Positions 47,531 through 59,569 of a stretch of DNA of 64,000 nt are shown here, piece by piece. The DNA lies in assembly GCF_029227915.1 (NCBI RefSeq), contig NC_079888.1, positions 14,369,001 through 14,433,000 on the forward strand, read 5' to 3'. The notes beneath the pieces were generated by a model. That model did not search any database. It had not been told where the DNA came from and was given only the letters and a program-made list of their open reading frames with translations. The position numbers were made by a program, and so were the translations under genes. The number at the start of each line of letters is the position of its first letter. Within the stretch, counting starts at the first letter, position 1. The DNA is from Hydractinia symbiolongicarpus (lineage: Eukaryota; Cnidaria; Hydrozoa; Anthoathecata; Hydractiniidae).

Positions 47531-48328
47531 TCTTCGGATGAGTCGGAATCAAAATGTTCTGACGTTGTACTTGGCTTCCAGTTTAAACCTAAACGTAGGG
47601 GGGATTTATTGGACTCATTGTGGGTGACATATGACAGTAATAGCGATGGGGAAATAGCAGAATTAAGGATTAACCTTGACGCTACGTCGTGGTGTAAATG
47701 CAACAATTGCCGTCAAATGAGCACTGAAACTGAATGTTTTTGCTGTCACGAACTGGAATCAAGTCATATATATAACCTACAAGGTGTGTACTTTTTAGCG
47801 GGATATACGAAACATTATATGCTGGTTATTAAGTTATTAAAAATATATTCTTTAGAAATAAACTGTATAGTCAATCAAGACTTCGATCCGATTGTTTTAA
47901 GGAAAGGAAATCTCTGGACTGCTTTGGTTGGAATGTATGATAGAAAATCGACATATCAAGAAATGACGTTCCCAATAAGTAAGTAGATGTTGTTATCAAG
48001 AAATGACGTTCCCAATAAGTAAGTAGATGTTGTTCCAGTCAAAACACGCTGTTTATAGAAATATGGGTTATAAGAACATAAGTTTGATATTTCAGGTTAA
48101 CATTTTTCTTTTAGAACATATTGCTATGCTGCTTACCGACAGTTCACGTGGTGGGTTCACAACAGACTTGGCAAATCTGTGCGAAGGGTCATCCCGTCAT
48201 GTGCAGAGACAAAAATTCGTGATGCTTATCCAGAGCCTGACGGGGTATACACAGGATATATGGAAGGGCGTGTAGTTCCTGAAAATGAGTTAACATGGGT
48301 TTTCCATGATGCCGAAAATGTATTTTAA
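47531..48328 (+). CDS. P2X7 C-terminal-like zinc-domain protein, two exons
   Basis: The frame is open from 47,531 ([11 protein letters not shown]). It contains [23 protein letters not shown], the Cys-rich zinc motif of the P2X7 cytoplasmic ballast (P2RX7_C) domain, then [21 protein letters not shown]. The donor AGTAA|GTAGAT after 47,982 (phase 2) joins the acceptor CTTTTAG|A at 48,115. Exon 2 reads [40 protein letters not shown] and GVYTGYMEG, all family-typical, with a stop at 48,326. Stand-alone copies of this domain without a channel are common in cnidarians; their role is unknown. No transmembrane segment is seen. The start is unresolved: an in-frame TAA precedes 47,531 and no Met lies before the Cys motif in this frame. 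A 5' exon or decay must be invoked. Confidence 0.75.
47957..48033 (+). repeat. Tandem duplication of the exon 1 donor
   Basis: About 39 bp (TATCAAGAAATGACGTTCCC through TAAGTAGATGTTGT) occurs twice in direct tandem. Each copy carries the last ~25 coding bases of exon 1 and the AATAAGTAAGTAG donor. The copies are identical or nearly so. Confidence 0.9.
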
Positions 48329-48599
48329 CTTAATTAAAAAAATTAAAAAAATAAAAAAATAATATGTACAAATTACATAAAATAAAAAGTAAAACAAAAT
48401 TATGTCATTCGTGAGTATTTAATTAAGTTTTCAAAAATATCCTCTCTACAGGGCCTTTCGGCAGGGGTAATGAAGGCTCGTTTTTTTCCCGGACGGCAAT
48501 TACAGGTGCCTTTCACCTACCAATTATATTTACCCATAAAATCACGTGACTTAGTCTTCTTTAACAACAAGGCAGCACATTTTTTCCCTTTCCTTTTCA
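48329..48599. other. 3' flank of the P2X7-like gene
   Basis: A/T-rich with several AATAAA words just after the stop (from 48,349), suitable as poly(A) signals. Confidence 0.4.
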
Positions 48600-48930
48600 C
48601 CTCGCTAATAATCTTTCGTGGTTTGTTATCCATCACTAACCAAATCTGTTAAGCATGGTCAATAAACAAATTGAGAAAGAATTATTTAGAGGTAACCCTT
48701 TCGTTATAAACAGACCCTTCGTAATGACTGACCGCTTACGCCAGGTCGGGTTGTTTTGATTCTATCACGGATCAATTTCACTACCCGAGCAGAAAGCGGT
48801 ATAAGAAACAAGGCCTGTGCGTCTGATAAAGCCCTTGTTTCTTAGGTCATCCCTTTACCCACACAACATCCTTTCTTAATACGATACTTCGAATCCTCCA
48901 CTGGAGAGTAGGGACACCCAATCAAAAAAC
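48600..48930. repeat. Direct repeat, copy 2 (partner at 41,690)
   Basis: Same ordered motifs as copy 1 (AACCAAATCTGTTAAGCATG, TAATGACTGACCGCTTACGC, ACTGGAGAGTAGGGACACC). Confidence 0.65.
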
Positions 48931-50373
48931 ATGTTTACAATATGAAAAAGAAAATATTTTTAAAGCTAATTAAAATTGTGATAGCGAAACAACTTCTTAA
49001 TAATTAATTTCACATAGAAATCTTGCTTCGTCGTTTTCATGCTGCAAGACGGTGTGGTTTTGGCTCTTGTGACGTCAGGAGATATCCTGATGTTTTTTTC
49101 AAGATTTTGAAGCGTGTTTTTAATGCTGCTGTTATTATGGCGGTTGGAGCACAAGGTTTTATGAAAACACGGAATAAGTAAATCGTGTTTATGCTTTTAT
49201 TTTGCAAGTAAATCATTAAATAATACTTTTTTCTATAATAATATAATGGTTTCTCTCGGTTAAGATGAACTTGTTATAACGTCGGAGGCAACCTTTAAGG
49301 TGCAAGAAGTTACGTACACTGTAGGACAAGATAAACTCCAAGACAAGTTGTTTATAGTGTGCTTTCACATAATCAATTTACAATTATTAAATTGTCTTTC
49401 TAAGCTAAAAATACTTTAGTCTTTAGGTAGGAATATTGAACTGCTGTCTGCGGAATATACGAATATCAGTTACGCCTAAAGAAAAAGTAAAGTCTCTTGG
49501 CTGAATTTACAGTTTTGGTTTCCGTCTTTAATATACCTCCTAGAGCGTTAGATTATCGTCTTTAAAATCGGCAAAATATGATAACTTCAACTGGAAACTT
49601 AAAACTTGCATAACATTATTCCACCAAAGGAATCATTGTACAAAGTTTTGACACGTGGTAAACCCGATTTTCTGATATTATGTATTTTATTAAATTAGGG
49701 AAAATCGAATTATGGGCAATTTTTGACATTTTGGAATTACATTACATTAATTTGCCTATAAGACTTCCAGCCACATAGCTAGATCATTAGTAGGGACGAG
49801 TGTTAAAACTGTCCTTTAAAGGACAAAAACACAAATTAACATGATATTCATGTATGTATGGGAATACAAACTCAAAAGTTGTAACCTTTTTTCTTCGTCA
49901 GATGTTTCAGAAACATAATATGGATTAATATATTCGTCACCTAAAGAAATATGTGTTGTAAATAAAATAAGATAGTCAATAGTAAATATTTCCAATTCAA
50001 ATGTATTTTAATATGAGAAAAATGCATTTATTTCATTTTATTTTTTCTCAAAATATATACCAAAGGTTCAAGGCGGGATTCAACGATTTGGCATGCTTCC
50101 AAATCCCCATCAACATTGGTTAGGTTGACTCCCCCCTACCCGCTCTTTCCCTCCGGAGTCGTGACCAGTATTATTATACCATACTTTTTTTTTCTCTCCG
50201 GACACTGTATATTATCCAAATCGACAGTACCAAAATAAAACCAAACCAGAAACGACGATCACTACTTCAATTTCAATCGATGTCGAATTTACGTTTTTGG
50301 TATTTACTAAACAGAAGTATATGTAATTATTTGTAAAGGATGTTAACATCTACAGTTTCAAATTTTTCGATAC
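48931..50373. other. Intergenic or intron, no gene supported
   Basis: AT-rich. Further exons of the minus-strand kringle gene could lie here, but none is recognised. Confidence 0.4.
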
Positions 50374-52573
50374 CTTATTACTTTCTCCACACTTTGGTAC
50401 ATCGCAAAATTCCCATTCTCGATGGCTAGCATCAACATATCACCAAGGAACTGCTGGATAAGCTTGTGGATTTCTGCAGTAATTATTTTTTAAGTTATCA
50501 TATACTGGTGAAGATAAAAATGGATTGATGCTTCATGGTAGACAGGTTTTCCGGTTGTCGTAATGCTAACAGTACCGTTGTAAAAAGTTCCATCATCAAT
50601 ATAACAAGCTCCTGAAACATGCTCTTCTTTTGGTTCAACTAAGAAAATTATAAGAAACAAAATAACAATCAAATATTAAATTATTTAAATAAATATTAAA
50701 TTTTTCTAAAATCATAACATTTGGACATAAAAGTGAACAAATGGGACTCTTATTGCATTTTAGTAGCTCAAATGAAAATAGGAAATAATTTCATTTATAA
50801 GTGAATTTGTACTGGATTAACCCTATTTAGACCGGGTTTTGAAGGGCAATGAAGAGCTAGGGAAAGCCCTCACCCCCAAAGTGATGAAGGAAACATCTTA
50901 CTGCTAAAAAACTTAGTGCAAATGTTAGCACATGAGATAAGCTGAAAAAAGACTTGATGAAAGCATAAAAAGGCCAAAATATGGCTTTAGAAGTTTAAGA
51001 AGCTAACAAAAAATGATAAAAAAGTTTTGTTGAAAAAAATTAGGAGGGACTTTTGCGGGTTTTTTTGATATTGTATTCGCAACCAGACAGATAAAATTCT
51101 CCACACGGTGGCGATAAAATAATTCTACCATCCTCTTCCGATTTAAAACATACAAGATGCATCCCGGGACATGTATATTTGCCTAATACTATTGATGCAT
51201 TAAAGTGAAGTATTTGAGGCAATTCTTCTCACATCTAAGAAAAGCTTCCTGTAACTTGGAACTTTGAAGCAATTGTGGAATCTAATAGAAAATGACAATG
51301 ATTTACCTCAAGGTTACCAATTTCCAGGGAAACTAATATTCCCAGTCTGCGGTCTTCATTATTCGGAACAGAAATGACTTTTTTTTTAATAAGAACACAT
51401 TTTTAAGAAGCATCAAAAGGATTATCGCCAGAATCTCTAATGGCCACAATTTGTCGCTATCAAATTAATTTCGCGAGAATTTTTTTTGGATTAGGTTCCC
51501 CTAAAATATAAATTTCGCAAAATGAGCGAAAATAAGATCTTTTAAGGTACGTTTTAGTAATGAGAAGGTTAACAACATAATGAATTTGATAACAATCATT
51601 TTGATAAAATTAATGAAACTGCCGAGAATAGTTCCACAACTTCACAACTTTGTGAGAAAAAAAATCTTTTTAAAATTTTGACATTAAACAAAAAAAAAAT
51701 ATAGGAAAACATTTACACCCACTTACAAAATCGAACAGATAATCTTCTTTTACCATACGCGAACAACAGTCAGACTGACAGAAAGAAAAAGAGTTGGATT
51801 TTTGTAACTGCAAAATACATCTAACTTAAGTGAAGAACAAGTCGGCAGTTTCGTCGACAATTGCTGCATGCCCAATGTAATCAGAAATAATAATTTCCCT
51901 CGAAATTCTCCTCTTAACGATATTTACGGAATTAGCGCTTCAGCGATTTATTTGAGACGGAAAACAAAAGAAATGCCAAGGAAAGAACAACTTACCTAGC
52001 ACCAAATGCACGAAATGTACGATCCAAATACAGTAAAAATTCTTTCCGTGTTTTATCTTTTAACAATGTCAGAAAAATTTTCACCAATTGTCTTTCTTTA
52101 TTAATTAATTTTGCTACAATGGGTGATTGGTAAATTTTGTAATTCTTCAGTTCATTTATACATTCTACATTTGGCAAAACGTCTTTGTAATTTAGGCATC
52201 TAAATTTTAGGCGCAAATTTAGAAAATTAACTGGTGATTGTAAAAATATATAATTCTCATATTTATTCAAAATAAAATAAATTTACTTTGTTTCAGAATC
52301 TGCATGTGGATTCATCGCGGCAACCGCTATAACGAAATAGGGGTTAAATTTCTGCTAACTATTAATTATATTCCTTTGCCATGTAATAAAATCGAAACTT
52401 AACATGTCGTTTGAGAAAGCATTTAGAGGGGACATTTCTTCTTAACATTAAGAAAACCTATTTTATAATATTAATAAATTCCAGAAAATCTGTAAAAACA
52501 ATCTTAACTTACCTACAATGTCTGTTGCAATTAGAAGGAAAATTAAACCAAGCACAAGTTTATCTGTTGTCAT
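50374..52573 (-). pseudogene. Secreted kringle protein, possibly ROR/MuSK-like, broken
   Basis: Exon 1 (52,573-52,513) encodes the signal peptide MTTDKLVLGLIFLLIATDIV. Exon 2 (52,326-52,287), exon 3 (52,199-51,996) and exon 4 (from 51,234) all join in phase. Exon 3 starts CLNYKDVLPNVECINELKNY, and exon 4 adds CEKNCLKYF. The Cys-poor arrangement loosely recalls a Frizzled-type domain. Exon 4 stops 14 codons in, and another frame then runs to 51,040 with CPGMHLVCFKSEEDG. The kringle exon (50,638-50,374) shows ACYIDDGTFYNGTVSITTTG, NYCRNP, PW(stop)YVDAS and WEFCDVPKCG. A 1-nt deletion near 50,545 and TGA codons in place of the expected Trp and fourth Cys break it. Kringle identity is firm; the ROR/MuSK link (Frizzled plus kringle) is inference. 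Confidence 0.65.
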
Positions 52574-54382
52574 GTTTCGTTTCTACTTTTTTTATCTTCT
52601 AGCAGAAAATAAATCTCATTTATAGCTTCAACATTTGCCTGTATGGATAAGAGGACAAATCACCAAGCTGTAATGATAAAATTTGTCTTAAGACAGTGGT
52701 TATGGCTATGTACAAGTCTGTCTCTCTAAAGACTCTGCATTATTACAAAATCTTCCTTGTTACAAGGAATGGACAAAATAGACATTGACATTTTAGACTA
52801 AAATAAGGTACAAACGAAAAACGAAACAGCAATTCAAACTGAATTAAACAAGAATAAATGAAATAAATAAACCCCATCAAAAACTTTAATGTGTATGAAC
52901 GAAAAAATTTTAATTCGATAATTAAAAATGTCGTGAATAAATAAATAAAAAACAAACAACAATCTGTGTGACAGAACTTGAGACGTTGTGCTAATAACGC
53001 CAACACTTAGCCTTAAAAAGATCGTTGTTATTACGGACCCACACAACGACACCACCAGCCTGTCGTTCAAGCTAGATTAGTGAATGATTATGCAAAAATA
53101 AAGGTAGAGAGCTACTGGAATTTATTATTTGGTTATATCATTATATCAGCCAGATTACATCAATTTTGCATCAGAAGTAGAAGAAAGCCGTTTATTGTAA
53201 AATTAATGCTACCATTGGTACCATTTTCACAAAATGAATCAATAAACTAAATAAAATCACATCTATGTTGTACATAATTTAGTGCTATCAAATTACTTGT
53301 CTTGTTGAACTTCTCATAACCAAAGAAAGAACGAACTTGCCCCGCATCAATATGTGCTTTAAGACGAACATTTATGAAAACCACAATATTTTGTAAAAAA
53401 GGCAATTAAGAATTCACAAGTATTAATATGTTTACATACTTTTTTCTTAAAACACATAGAATAACGGGCATATATATATATATATGCCGTCTTATATATA
53501 TCTTCAAAACTGTATATATTTCCTTTGTTTTCTAACTTAGTCTACTTTTTAGGTAAAGTGAAATTCGTTTTCAGTAAGTTCTTTAATTCAAGTTATACTT
53601 TGTTTTTTAATGTGAAGAGGTTAATAACCTCATAACGTTTCTACATCTCTCTTACACTAAACTTTTTAATGTTTTTATATTATTTTTACGCATGAATTAG
53701 TTTATTATTATAATCAACGGGAACTTTAGAAACCAATCAATTAGGAACAAAGTTGTCAAGGAAATGTACGGAAGAGTTATTGGAGTGCTAAAGACGTCAT
53801 GGGTTGGCCCAGCTTTAAACAATTTTGGTTACGGGTGGTCCCTATTTAACCTAGCCTTAATATTACAGGTGCATTGTGATAGCATTTGTTTAATGTGTTT
53901 TAACGTCAGTCTAATGCTCTGAAGTAGTGCCGTAGGTTTTGAAAACTTGACATATTAGACATTTTTGACGACTTCAAAGTAAAATGATCATGTACATATA
54001 GCCTGTTACAAACAGAAAAACACACACTATTGAATACCAATTGATTTGAAAGTTATATATAATCTGGTGAAATAAGATGTTTTATCTTTCTATTCTTGTC
54101 TAATTGTTTTATTAGACATCTGTCCAAATACAAAGCTTATTTAAGTTCACTTAAAAATCTCTAATCTTGTGACAATTCATGACGAAGACGATATACTGTT
54201 TATTCTATCATGTTGTTTAATTACATGCCCGTAATTTACGAAGTATTCTACACAAATAACATTCATTATGACGTACTCATCTTTTGTGTCATCTACATAT
54301 TTAAAAACACAAAGGAATGAGAAAGAATGATGTTAAGGGCGAGAGGGAATGTGTGGTTGAAAAAGGTGTAAAGGTGTAAACG
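52574..54382. other. Intergenic, no gene supported
   Basis: AT-rich; a short (TA)n with an inverted GGCATATATA / TATATGCC element lies at 53,468-53,490. Nothing else recognised. Confidence 0.4.
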
Positions 54383-54390
54383 TATAAAAA
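54383..54390 (+). promoter_or_regulatory. TATA box of the putative short gene
   Basis: TATAAAAA in GTATAAAAAGG, 118 bp upstream of the ATG at 54,501. This is one of the best TATA matches in the window. Confidence 0.4.
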
Positions 54391-54500
54391 GGTTGATAAT
54401 TTGAACATTTCCTATTCCGTTCAAATTAGGTAATGTTTTAGAATTTTCCCGAGAACGAGAAAGAAAACGTCTCCTTTAAAGAAGCGTTTAAGATCTAAAA

Positions 54501-54698
54501 ATGGATAAATTTTTTAAGATAGATATTAGCACGAAAAAGATTTGTGGAAAATATCTGTCCACAAAGTGTCAATCTATTCTAATGTTCTCTCGGAATCTTG
54601 AGAAACTACACAGGGTTTATTCTACTTCTAAGTATTTGAAATTCAGTAAAAACGCATTACAACACATTTTATACAATTACATAGTCAATCAACTTTAG
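54501..54698 (+). CDS. Putative single-exon 65-aa protein
   Basis: The ORF begins MDKFFKIDISTKKICGKYLS and ends NALQHILYNYIVNQL. It is basic and mostly helical by composition, with no signal peptide or known domain. A TATA box lies 118 bp upstream and an AATAAA follows 30 bp after the stop (54,728), giving a compact intronless gene layout. A chance ORF in AT-rich sequence cannot be excluded. Confidence 0.3.
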   Translation: MDKFFKIDISTKKICGKYLSTKCQSILMFSRNLEKLHRVYSTSKYLKFSKNALQHILYNYIVNQL

Positions 54699-54733
54699 AA
54701 AAACGCACAAATATGCGCATAAAAAGAAATAAA

Positions 54734-56744
54734 GAAACTTTCTGTAGAAACCTTTAAATAGATGAGAAGTGAGCGAAATTTACTTTTAAATAAGGTACAT
54801 TTACTTACCAACGTTTTCATGTGTGTCATGTGAAAGAAATGTACATTATGTATATACGACAACATGTTCTTTGAAATGTAATTAAATTATAATTACATAT
54901 CCTTTTCATTGGCATGGAGAATGAGCTGTTGCCATGCCATATTAGCCTTGCCTTGACATATTCTTAATAAAAAGCTTAGTTTCAGACTGCGCATAGAAGT
55001 ATAGAACGGTGGTTCGAATCAATTTTTATGTAAAATATAAAATGCTGACAGGCTTATTTGGACAAGGAAATAATTAATCTGATAAGAAACTGATTAAGAA
55101 AGTTTCAGACATAAAATTCAGTTCAGTATAAGAAAATTTTAGAACTTATTTCCTCGACGTGTACGACGCTACTCATTGAAAACTATGAAGCTGTTGTGTT
55201 GACAAATTTAATATGCAATCTGTTTACTTTTTTCATGGCAAATGTTCTTCATTAATTAGTTGTACTTAACACTAAATTTCAGTTGGAAGTTTAATTTAAG
55301 GATGGTGGTTTAAGAATCTTTTATATAGTCGGACTCAAGGGATAAAATTTTGGACATTAAGGACACTTACAAATCAGAATCGTCTGAAATAATTCAATGA
55401 CTTTTTCAACGATAACTTTTCATCATCATTACAAGTTCATCTCACAAAACAGGACAGCATCAGAATGTCTGGCAATTTTGGTATTGAAATACCCCATGCT
55501 ATTGTCTTAGTTTGAGAAGATTTAAATAACTCAACTATGTTCAATCCTTTTTTTACCCTGCACAAAACAGTTGGTATACAATTGTTATGTATTCTAGTTA
55601 TTGTTTATTTTCAAATTTACGCGTTGTTCGTTTCTTCGTATTTTCATATTTTCTGGGTATTTATCTTATTTCGAGTCTTTTTTGATGAAAAGTTACAAAC
55701 TGTCAGGGTCTTTTGTCATCCTGCGAAAACTCAACAAACGGAAACATGATACGACACCATTACGGTTTGGTAGTATGATTTCAGGTTTTTTAGGTCTCCT
55801 TTTGACCCTTTTCTAAATACTTCTAAATACTTCGTATATACGTATATTTAGTGTTTCACGCAGCAAGATAAATGTATCATCACGTTCTATAGCCATGTAT
55901 AATTCTTAAACATAAGGTAGGGTGGGGTAAAATAGCCCATGGTGTGAAATGGATCTAATCCAGCATTTTCTCTCAGGGAATGGTCAAGGTCAGGGAAAAA
56001 TTAAGTTATGAAAGACGAAACCCGTTGGTTTTATCTTTGGAGAATGACCACTCCACTTATTACCCCATTCACACAAGATTGTACTGAGTAGGACAGATGA
56101 AAAGTTTGACGGATGAAAGAAATGTCTAGTTCGCAGACCTCTTTTGAGGTGACCCACCTAGACATTTTGGGTAACTTGATTCAAGAATATGGGTCGAAAC
56201 CCTTGTACCCTTTACTGAAGTTCTGTCCTACTTTGTTTTTGTGCCAATCTTATGTTCGTATGTGACAATTTACTTCTTGGGAAAAGGAAGAATTGTGTCA
56301 TTTTGGGAGCACATTCTTAAGAGAAGCAATACGTGTAGACTTTAAATCTAAGACTTAACTGGTCGATTTTATCATTGTGCTTGCACTTTGTAATTTTCTT
56401 TCTTTCTTTTGTTTTCGTATGAAAAGCATTTGGTTCCTGTAAATGTCAAATTGACCTGTTTTGAAACTTCAGCAACTTGATGAAACTATTCTATTGCTAT
56501 TGTAACTTTGAAGTGGTCAATACTCACCACTTAATTTTTAGTGCATAAAGAGCACTAAACATTTTGTATCAATTTTTCCATAACATTATAGTGTGTACTT
56601 TAGAAGGATTGTGAGAGTTTTAGCCGCCCTCGTGTATTGCATTTTTTTTACATATTGTAGGATATTTATTGCAGTTTCATGAAAAATACGTTCCGGCTGG
56701 TAATAGCAATTTATTCAAATAATTCTGAAATTTTGGCAAGTATT
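54734..56744. other. Intergenic, no gene supported
   Basis: Overlapping 70-codon frames at 55,537-55,816 have no domain. Nothing else recognised. Confidence 0.4.
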
Positions 56745-59470
56745 TTTATTTATTTATTTATAATGAATATTTATACAGGATAAAACATCGTCAGTAATAA
56801 ATTACTACTATTAAAATGTGTCCTGTTAATATTAGAAAAATTAATAAATATACAAATATGATATAAATGGTAAAATATTAAAAAATACGCGATGCGAGAA
56901 ATGAACAAGTTTACGAAAAATAAAAAGCAAAACCATCACAGCAAGAATAAACGTAAAAAGCAGAAGTCCCAGAGGCAAGAAAACCTCAGAAAGGAACACT
57001 AAAAATGCTCTGAACATAACTCCCTAAAGTGAGAACGAATCCTCTGCTCGCCTGATTTCAATGGGCAAGGAGTTGCAGTTTTTTACACCCATTGAGAAGA
57101 AGCCAGATTTAGCGAACTCGAGTTTCATTTTAGGAACATGCAATGGATAACCATTATTTCGTGTTGACACAGAATGACTTCTCATAGTATAATAATCTTA
57201 AATTTTCTGTAGTTAATCCTTCAAAACATTTCCTAACTAAAATAACGGAGTGCTCCTCGATTTGTTTACACAAGTCAGGAACTGGCTGTTTTGTAATTTT
57301 TTCAGCACGGTTTTTTATTGATAATAACTTAGCTTTTTGTCCGCAGTTCAATGAAATATTATTGATACAGTTATAAAGTAATGCAGATAATATCATAGTT
57401 CAGTAAATTTTATACGCATATTCAGGATATATACTACCACTAAGGGTAGACAGTACGAAAAGTTTACTTGAAGCTTGCTTGTGTTAGCGGTTGAAATTAC
57501 CTGACATGTTCAATATGTTGTTTATTCTAGTTCCCAGGGATTTGTAATTTTTTAGGGACATTATATTGTCGGAGTTATACACAATGTCGAGTTGATTAGG
57601 ACATTTAGAAAGTCTTTCTTTGTTCCAAGCAACTTAAATTCCGATTTTCCTGTTTTCAAATTTATTAATTTATCTTTATTTAGCTTCCGTTGAATAGTAA
57701 CAAAACATTTGTCAGACACATAGATCATCAGCAAACTGTATCACCTTAGCATGTTTTAAACAGTCACCGAAAGCATTAAAGTTTAACAGAAAGAGAGTAG
57801 GTCCCAAAATTGACCCTTGCGAAACGCAACAAGTTACAGATTGTGCATCCGAAAACTCACCATCAAAAAACATACTTGGTTTCTGTTAAATAAAAAGCAT
57901 TTGAACCAATCGAGTTGTGTAGATGCAATGTCGTAAGAATTCAATTTTGATGGTAAAACAGAGTGTACAATCGTGTCAAACTCTTTCAATAAGTCAATGA
58001 AAAGCGCACCAACGAGTTTTCCTCGATCAACCAACCTCTTTGCGAATGTCATCAAGTAGGAGAGCAGTCGCTAATTAAGTCGATCTTTCTTTTCTAAAAC
58101 TATATTGACGTGATGACAACAATTTACTTTTCTCCATATATTTCACTAGCTGTCTTTAAACAACTCTTTCGAGTATCTAAGACAATGTGGAAAGCTACGA
58201 AATTGGTCGATAGTTGGTTGCAGATGTCTTAATACCATTTTTGTGTAGTTTCCGAAATAAAAATCTATCACTTCTTCAGATCAAAAGCAACTTTACTACA
58301 GATTCTACAAAAGCTGCTTTAGATTTAGGCGTATCATCACTATCATCGATGTAGGGAGCAGAATTAATATTGCATTTTTTTGGAAAAACTCTTTTTATAA
58401 AACGTGGCCGGATTTCGTTCATTTTCAGATAGCAATTTTTTTTCGTAGCAACTTTTGGCTTGTAGAACAATGTTATTACAATAGTTTTTCTTGGTTTTGT
58501 AATTGCACCAATCAGCATCTTTCTTTGTTTTTCGAGCTTCTTTGAGAAGTTTATCTCTTTCATTTATATCTTCTTTTATGTGCGTACTGGGCCAAGGACA
58601 TATGCGACCCTTCACACGTTTTACAATAATCGGGACATGCTTGTTAAGAAATGTTTGTTATAATCTCTTTCGTTTTTCCGCAAGCATCATTGGGACAATC
58701 GCTGTTATAAAAGGATGAACAACTTACTTGTTCTAAATCAACAAAGGGACTATCTAGATCATAGTTTTGGTAGTCCCGGCAGTTTTTTGTGCGAAATTTA
58801 TGACGGGTGATTTTGTTTGAGCACACAACCAACGCAGTCATGGTCACTCAGGCTCATCCCAAATACACCATGATGCGAGATTGTTGATGGTCGATTTGTG
58901 AAAATGCCGTCCATTAATGCACTTGAGTGATAAGTGGTTCGAGTTGCTTCTTTTATCATCTGTTCAAAACCAAGTCTTTGTTATGTCCTTGATCCTCTTG
59001 TGGCCTTTTTGTTTAAGTAGTTAATGTTTACGTTCCCAAGGAGTACAGTTTCGCATCCTATATCGTATCAAAGACTGTGTCAAAGTTATTATTCAAAAAT
59101 AACGATGAATCCGGGGGTTGATACACAGTTCCACTCAAGATATTTTTGGCTTTTCTTTGAATAATGTCAATCCCAATATATTCAAGGTCAAAACGTCTGA
59201 TGAATTTCAAACTGTTCGATATGTACATTGCCACGCTACCGCCCAAGCCATTTGTTTGGTTTCTTTTTACAAATGTGTAGCCCGGTATTTCGTATAAGTC
59301 ATTTACTTCTAACGGGTGATCGTTTACGATATGAGTCTCAGAGAGAGAAAAAATATCGCCTTTTTTGATCGATTCAAAGATTGTTTGTAAATTTGCCAAA
59401 TTTTGAAGCAAACCTAGGATGTTTTGATGAAATACTTTTATACCTCTCGCTTCTGTAAATACATTAAAAG
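56745..59470 (-). mobile_element. CR1-like LINE, near full ORF2 but decayed
   Basis: The minus-strand order is endonuclease, linker, RT and C-terminus, then a 3' tail of (TAAA)n at 56,745-56,761. Many frameshifts and stops are present. It differs in sequence from the LINE at 21.75 kb. Confidence 0.8.
57000..59411 (-). pseudogene. LINE ORF2: endonuclease and reverse transcriptase relics
   Basis: 59,411-59,058 holds an exonuclease-endonuclease-phosphatase fragment (SLSETHIVND, GGSVAMYISNSLK, GTVYQPPDSS). 58,615-58,364 holds the linker (CPWPSTHIKEDINERDKLL, WCNYKTKKNYC). 58,055-57,880 holds RT motif A (FIDLLKEFDTIVHSVL). 57,860-57,730 holds motif B (VSQGSILGPTLF) and the catalytic FADD. 57,396-57,025 holds the C-terminal part, ending GVKNCNSLPIEIRRAEDSFSL. 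Key catalytic residues are visible, but the reading frame changes at least five times. It is an inactive copy. Confidence 0.85.
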
Positions 59471-59569
59471 TGTGAAAATTTGGTCCTGGACAACTTTTTT
59501 AATATCCCCACATATGAGAAGTAATGTCAACAACAAACTTTTACGGCAGAATTTCATAGCAGGTTGTCT

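Noticed and set aside
41690-48930. Direct repeats as LTRs of one retrotransposon
   Set aside because: The interior holds spliced host-like genes and no gag or pol relics, and the repeats lack clear TG..CA ends and target duplications.
50440-50446. TGA in the kringle as selenocysteine
   Set aside because: The exon also has a 1-nt deletion and another TGA at a Trp position, so decay is simpler; no SECIS element was looked for successfully.
54990-55030. GGTTCGAATC near 55,012 as a tRNA gene
   Set aside because: It has a B-box-like word, but no A box, arms or acceptor pairing is visible around it.
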